From DATFWK01 sp035259345 (GTDB taxonomy: Bacteria; Actinomycetota; Thermoleophilia; Miltoncostaeales; Miltoncostaeaceae): 8,565 nucleotides of DNA. The position numbers were made by a program, and so were the translations under genes. Position 1 is the stretch's first letter; every line of letters starts with the position of its first letter. This document shows positions 5,515 to 8,565 of this stretch, piece after piece. Location of the stretch: assembly GCA_035259345.1 (NCBI GenBank), contig DATFWK010000017.1, positions 1 through 8,565 on the forward strand, written 5' to 3'. Under the pieces are notes generated by a model, which saw only the letters and a list, made by a program, of their open reading frames with translations, was not told the DNA's origin and ran no database searches.

Positions 5515-6903
5515 CTAGCGGCGGTGGGCGAGGAACTCGAGCAGGTCCGTGCGGGTCAGCACCCCCGCGGCCATGTCCCCGTCGGCGACAACGACGGCCG
5601 GCTGGGCCTGAAGGTCGGCGAAGATCTCGTCGAGCGGCTGCTCGGCCCGGATCACCGCGAGCGGCGATGACATCGCGTCCGCGACCGGGAGCGACAGGGC
5701 GTCCGCGCCGTCGCGCACGACCCGGTCGAGCAGCTCCCGCTCGCGGACGGAGCCGACGATGTCCGCCACCGCGCACGGCGAGCAGTTCGCCCGCGCCGTC
5801 ACGGGCATCTGCGAGATGCCGTAACGCTGGAGCAGGTCGATCGCCACGCCGAGGCGCTGGTCGCGCGCGACGGCGACCACCGGCGGGATGTTCGGCTCCT
5901 CCATCCCCTTCGCGCCCAGGAGCTCGGCGACGGTGGCGGCCGGCGCCGGCCAGTCGAGCATGCCGTGCTCGCGCATCCAGTCGTCGTCGAAGATCTTCGA
6001 CAGGTACGGGCGGCCGCCGTCGGGGAGGATCACGAGCACCGTGCGGTCCGAGGGCAGCTCGGCGGCGACCTCGACCGCGGCGTGCAGGGCGAGGCCGCCG
6101 GAGCCGCCGATCAGGATCCCCTCGAGGCGCGCCATCCGCCGGGCCGCATGGAAGGAGTCGCGGTCCGAGACCGTGATCCAGCGGTCCACCGTGGCGGGGT
6201 CGAAGGTGCCGGGCCAGAAGTCCTCCCCGACCCCCTCCACGAGGTAGGGGTGGACCGCGTCGGAGGCGTAGATCGAGCCCTCCGGGTCGGCCCCCACGAT
6301 CTGGAGGGACGGCAGGCGCTCCTTGAGGAAGCGCCCGACGCCGGTGACCGTGCCGCCGGTGCCCACGCCCACCACCAGCACGTCCAGCTCCTCGCCGAGC
6401 TGCTCCCAGATCTCCGGGCCGGTGTGGGCGTAGTGGGCGGCCGGGTTCGCCGTGTTCGAGTACTGGTTCGGGTTGAAGGCGCCCGGCGTCTCCTCGGTCA
6501 GCCGCTTGGAGACCGAGTAGTAGCTGCGCGGGTCCTCCGGCTCCACGTTCGTGGGGCAGACGACGACCTCCGCGCCGTACGCCCGGAGCAGAGCGATCTT
6601 CTCCCGCGACATCTTGTCGGGCATCACGAAGATGCAGCGGTAGCCCCTGCGCGCCGCCACCATCGCCAGGCCGACGCCGGTGTTGCCCGAGGTCGGCTCG
6701 ACGATGACGCCCCCCGGTCGCAGCAGCCCGTCGCGCTCGGCCGCCTCGATCATCGGGAGGCCGATGCGGTCCTTGATCGAGCCGCCGGGGTTCAGGTACT
6801 CGAGCTTGGCGAGCAGCCGAGCCCCGCCCCGCGGCTGCAGGGCCGGCAGGCGGACGATCGGGGTGTCGCCGACCAGCTCGAGGACCGTGGGGAACTCCCG
6901 CAC
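5515..6903 (-). CDS. cbs: Cystathionine beta-synthase with C-terminal CBS-domain pair
   Basis: This PLP enzyme condenses serine (or O-acetylserine) with homocysteine to cystathionine, the first step of reverse transsulfuration. The 462-residue product matches the architecture of mycobacterial Cbs. The catalytic domain starts VLELVGDTPIVRL (7-19). NPGGSIKDRI (38-47) contains the PLP lysine K44, EPTSGNTGVGLA (69-80) is the substrate loop, and GVGTGGTVTG (179-188) is the phosphate loop. QYSNTANPAAHYAHTGPEIW (147-166) and the EGVGEDFWP block (223-231) distinguish it from plain cysteine synthases. A CBS (Bateman) domain pair covers about 335-458 and commonly binds adenosyl ligands in this family. 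An unusual CSPC lies at 374-377 within it. The start is GTG at 6903; a -10 element six bases upstream suggests a leaderless message. MetB follows after 207 nt on the same strand. Confidence 0.95.
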   Translation of the reverse strand: MREFPTVLELVGDTPIVRLPALQPRGGARLLAKLEYLNPGGSIKDRIGLPMIEAAERDGLLRPGGVIVEPTSGNTGVGLAMVAARRGYRCIFVMPDKMSREKIALLRAYGAEVVVCPTNVEPEDPRSYYSVSKRLTEETPGAFNPNQYSNTANPAAHYAHTGPEIWEQLGEELDVLVVGVGTGGTVTGVGRFLKERLPSLQIVGADPEGSIYASDAVHPYLVEGVGEDFWPGTFDPATVDRWITVSDRDSFHAARRMARLEGILIGGSGGLALHAAVEVAAELPSDRTVLVILPDGGRPYLSKIFDDDWMREHGMLDWPAPAATVAELLGAKGMEEPNIPPVVAVARDQRLGVAIDLLQRYGISQMPVTARANCSPCAVADIVGSVRERELLDRVVRDGADALSLPVADAMSSPLAVIRAEQPLDEIFADLQAQPAVVVADGDMAAGVLTRTDLLEFLAHRR

Positions 6904-6909
6904 CGGCCC

Positions 6910-6915
6910 ATCTTA
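6910..6915 (-). promoter_or_regulatory. Probable -10 element of cbs (leaderless transcript)
   Basis: The minus strand has TAAGAT, a good TANNNT match, followed by six bases (GGGCCG) and then the GTG start of cbs. Transcription starting six or seven bases after the -10 would begin at the start codon itself. This agrees with the lack of a clear Shine-Dalgarno. No TTGACA-like -35 is visible. Directly upstream lies a perfect 8-bp palindrome, GTGCGCAC (6916-6923), which could be an operator or chance. Confidence 0.5.
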
Positions 6916-6945
6916 GTGCGCACGGCGGCCGGCCCACCGACGCGG

Positions 6946-6951
6946 TACGCT
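6946..6951 (+). promoter_or_regulatory. Possible -10 element of tal
   Basis: TACGCT fits TANNNT and lies 28 bases before the tal ATG, which would give a 5' leader of about 20 nt. It is one of the few AT-containing hexamers in the 76-nt divergent region between cbs and tal. No convincing -35 is seen at 17-18 bases, so this is a weak call. Confidence 0.3.
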
Positions 6952-6970
6952 GGCCCACGAGCAACCCTGC

Positions 6971-6974
6971 GAGG
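6971..6974 (+). promoter_or_regulatory. Ribosome binding site of tal
   Basis: GAGG is followed by five bases (TCGTC) and then ATG at 6980. It supports this ATG as the transaldolase start. Confidence 0.55.
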
Positions 6975-6979
6975 TCGTC

Positions 6980-8086
6980 ATGAGCACGTCGCCGCTGCAC
7001 CGCCTCTCGGCCCTCGGCCAGAGCGTCTGGATCGACTCCCTCTCGCGCACGATGCTGCGCACGGGCGAGCTGGAGGCCCTGATGCGCGAGGACGCCGTGA
7101 CGGGCGTCACGTCGAATCCGACGATCTTCCAGAAGGCCCTCGCCGAGGCCGGCGCCTACGACGACAGCCTGCGCGAGCTGCTCGAGCACACGGACGACCC
7201 GAGCGAGATCTTCCACGCCCTGGCCAAGGAGGACATCTCGGAGGCGTGCGACCTGATGCGACCCGTCTGGGACGCCACCGGCGGCGGCGACGGCTACGTC
7301 TCGATCGAGGTGGACCCCGGGCTGGCCATGGACGCCGAGGCCACGCTCGAGCAGGCGATGCGCTTCCACACCGAGATCAACCGGCCGAACCTGTACGTCA
7401 AGATCCCGGCCACCAAGCCCGGGCTGATCGCCATCGAGGAGATGATCGCCCGCGGCCGCTCGATCAACATCACGCTGATCTTCTCCCTCACCCGTCACAC
7501 CGAGGTGATGGAGGCGTACCTCTCTGGGCTCGAGCGGCTCGTCGAGGACGGCGGCGACCCGTCCCAGGTGCACTCGGTGGCGAGCTTCTTCGTCTCGCGG
7601 GTGGACACGGAGGCAGACCGGCGGCTCGACGAGGTCGGCGCGCCCGCCGAGCTCAAGGGCAAGCTCGCGGTCGCCAACGCGAAGGTCGCCTACCAGCACT
7701 ACCTGGAAACCTTCGCCGGCCAGCGCTGGGACGCCCTGCTGGCGCGCGGCGCGAGCACCCAGCGGTGCCTGTGGGCCTCGACCTCCACGAAGAACCCGGC
7801 CTACCCGGACGACCTCTACGTCGAGGAGCTGATCGGTCCCGAGACCGTGAACACGATGCCCCTTGAGACCATGGAGGCCTTCCAGGACCACGGCGTCGTC
7901 GAGCGCACGCTCGACCGCGACGTCGACCAGGCGCACGAGATCTTCCGCCGCGTGGCCGCCGCCGGCGTGGACTACGACGACGTCACGGACACCCTCGAGC
8001 GCGAGGGCGTCGAGAAGTTCACAGCGTCGTTCGACGAGCTCCTGGCGGGCATCCAGGCGCGCCGGGCGGCGCTCTCCGCGGCCTGA
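6980..8086 (+). CDS. tal: Transaldolase (long actinobacterial type)
   Basis: This enzyme transfers a dihydroxyacetone unit between sugar phosphates (sedoheptulose-7-P + glyceraldehyde-3-P to erythrose-4-P + fructose-6-P) in the non-oxidative pentose phosphate pathway. The 368-residue protein is a TIM barrel of class I aldolase type. GQSVWIDSLSR (13-23) and GVTSNPTIFQKAL (42-54) are the transaldolase signature. VSIEVDP (107-113) is followed by NLYVKIPAT (137-145), in which K141 is the Schiff-base lysine. INITLIFSL (162-170) and HSVASFFVSRVDTE (198-211) are also present, and STKNPAYPDDLYVEELIGPETVNTMP (269-294) covers the phosphate-binding side. Length and sequence resemble mycobacterial Tal (about 370 residues) rather than the 220-residue MipB/FSA type. 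It is divergently transcribed from cbs, starts at ATG 6980 and ends overlapping the downstream hydrolase. The usual pentose phosphate neighbours (tkt, zwf, pgi) are not in the window. Confidence 0.96.
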   Translation: MSTSPLHRLSALGQSVWIDSLSRTMLRTGELEALMREDAVTGVTSNPTIFQKALAEAGAYDDSLRELLEHTDDPSEIFHALAKEDISEACDLMRPVWDATGGGDGYVSIEVDPGLAMDAEATLEQAMRFHTEINRPNLYVKIPATKPGLIAIEEMIARGRSINITLIFSLTRHTEVMEAYLSGLERLVEDGGDPSQVHSVASFFVSRVDTEADRRLDEVGAPAELKGKLAVANAKVAYQHYLETFAGQRWDALLARGASTQRCLWASTSTKNPAYPDDLYVEELIGPETVNTMPLETMEAFQDHGVVERTLDRDVDQAHEIFRRVAAAGVDYDDVTDTLEREGVEKFTASFDELLAGIQARRAALSAA

Positions 8087-8565
8087 GCACGGAGGAGCTC
8101 GAGCTCCGCTCGGACGACGGCACGCCGCTCGCGGCGCTCGCCTGGGGCGGCGTGAGCGGCCCGGGCGTCGTGATCGTCCACGGGCTCGGCAGCGTCAAGG
8201 AGAACCACGCCGACTTCGCCGAGCGCCTGGGGGCGTCCGGCTTGCGGGCGCTGGCGCTCGACCTCCGCGGCCACGGCGCGAGCGCCGGCGAGCCCGGCCC
8301 GGGGATGGTCGACGACGTGCTGGCAGCCGTCCGGCGCCTCGCGGAGGGCGGCCCGGTCGGCATCCGGGGCTCCTCGCTCGGCGCGTTCCTCGCCCTCCAC
8401 GCGGCCGCCCGCGATCCGGCGGTGCGGGCCGTGGCCGCGCTCTGCCCCGCCGCCCCGGCGAGGCTCGCCGAGCGCCCAGGGATGGCCTGGGCCCGCGACA
8501 TGCCGCTGGAGCCGGTCGTCGCCGCCCCCGACGGCATCGCGCGCGGCTACTGGCACGCGACCGGC
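8083..8565 (+). CDS. Alpha/beta hydrolase, N-terminal part (runs off right edge)
   Basis: The predicted protein belongs to the alpha/beta hydrolase fold; its substrate cannot be told. The first 161 codons read LELRSDDGTPLAALAWGG, then VVIVHGLGSVKENHADFAERL (29-49), whose HG segment forms the oxyanion region. LALDLRGHGAS (57-67) is the usual strand-4 block. GIRGSSLGAFLALHAA (93-108) is the nucleophile elbow G-x-S-x-G, with S98 as probable nucleophile. This resembles serine aminopeptidase-like or dienelactone-hydrolase-like esterases. The acid and histidine of the triad lie beyond the window. The start is unusual: the frame has no ATG, GTG or TTG near the tal stop, and CTG at 8083 overlaps that stop as CTGA. 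The next GTG, about 70 nt on, would cut off the first strand. It is probably coupled to tal translation. A functional link to transaldolase is not evident. Confidence 0.8.
   Translation, partial: MSTEELELRSDDGTPLAALAWGGVSGPGVVIVHGLGSVKENHADFAERLGASGLRALALDLRGHGASAGEPGPGMVDDVLAAVRRLAEGGPVGIRGSSLGAFLALHAAARDPAVRAVAALCPAAPARLAERPGMAWARDMPLEPVVAAPDGIARGYWHATG
8094..8107. repeat. 14-bp perfect palindrome after tal
   Basis: GGAGCTCGAGCTCC reads the same on both strands, eight bases past the tal stop and inside the first codons of the hydrolase. As RNA it can form only a five-pair stem with a UCGA loop. A GGAGGAG (8091-8097) overlaps its left side but has no usable start codon at normal spacing. 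It may be an operator, or simply Glu-Leu-Glu-Leu coding bias. Confidence 0.4.

Larger units (their letters stand above)
5307..5520. repeat. Long inverted repeat framing the cbs-metB spacer
   Basis: Positions 5307-5327 and 5497-5520 are inverted copies of one another: 21 pairs with a three-base insertion in the right copy (TACTAG against CTAG) and one C/T difference that would be a G.U pair in minus-strand RNA. The core is GTGCTCCGTCYCAGAC. Read as minus-strand RNA, the first arm contains the cbs stop codon, and the second contains the metB Shine-Dalgarno ACGGAG and the first base of its GTG. Alternatively, the 16-bp cores (5312-5327 and 5497-5512) are terminal inverted repeats of a 201-bp element with TA on both sides (5310-5311 and 5513-5514), as in IS630/mariner-type MITEs. 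The enclosed spacer (207 nt between the two genes) has no credible gene, only two further hairpins and no clear promoter. I recognise no known riboswitch in it. Confidence 0.8.

Noticed and set aside
5965..7866. A 633-codon plus-strand open frame antisense to cbs and out of frame with tal
   Set aside because: Same GC-bias shadow effect: it has no domain signature and conflicts with two well-supported genes.
5309..7936. An 875-codon open frame on the minus strand covering the spacer, cbs and the antisense of tal
   Set aside because: It runs out of frame through cbs and antisense to tal. Its translation is Arg/Gly/Pro/Ala-rich with no family resemblance, as expected from GC-rich third-position bias. 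The real cbs and tal frames show clear conserved motifs.
1..8565. tRNA or rRNA genes, CRISPR arrays, transposase genes, prophage or defence genes
   Set aside because: No sequence with these features was seen on either strand; apart from the spacer the window is filled by metabolic genes.

Overview
The window is very GC-rich (roughly 70% or more by eye) and almost entirely coding. It reads as chromosomal housekeeping DNA from an actinobacterium. Three things support this: the lysA-hom-thrC-thrB order, a mycobacterial-type cystathionine beta-synthase paired with a MetB-family enzyme, and a long (about 370-residue) actinobacterial-type transaldolase. A deep-branching class such as Thermoleophilia is possible, but the sequence alone does not settle it.

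Layout. Positions 1-6903 carry six genes on the minus strand, in transcription order cbs (6903-5515), metB-family (5307-4129), lysA (4115-2784), hom (2787-1486), thrC (1489-443) and thrB (498 to beyond the left edge). From metB to thrB the genes are 13 nt apart or overlap, so they look like one operon. Between cbs and metB lies a 207-nt spacer framed by a long inverted repeat and holding a strong hairpin. A short divergent promoter region (6904-6979) separates cbs from a plus-strand pair: tal (6980-8086) and an alpha/beta hydrolase (from about 8083, cut by the right edge).

How the genes work together. LysA makes lysine from meso-diaminopimelate. Hom makes homoserine, which ThrB phosphorylates and ThrC converts to threonine. 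The MetB-family enzyme either uses activated homoserine to make cystathionine (forward transsulfuration) or cleaves the cystathionine made by Cbs into cysteine (reverse transsulfuration). The cluster therefore joins the lysine/threonine branches of the aspartate family with sulfur amino-acid exchange. Transaldolase belongs to the non-oxidative pentose phosphate pathway, and the hydrolase substrate is unknown.

The most unusual points are these. (1) An inverted repeat spans the cbs-metB spacer; it could be a ribosome-binding-site-masking RNA stem or a 201-bp MITE-like element flanked by TA. (2) There are apparent CTG starts within CTGA overlaps at two junctions (lysA/hom and tal/hydrolase). (3) thrB has no conventional start at the expected place. 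(4) The cbs promoter suggests a leaderless mRNA. No dramatic unknown system (phage defence, CRISPR, secretion, biosynthetic cluster) is visible.
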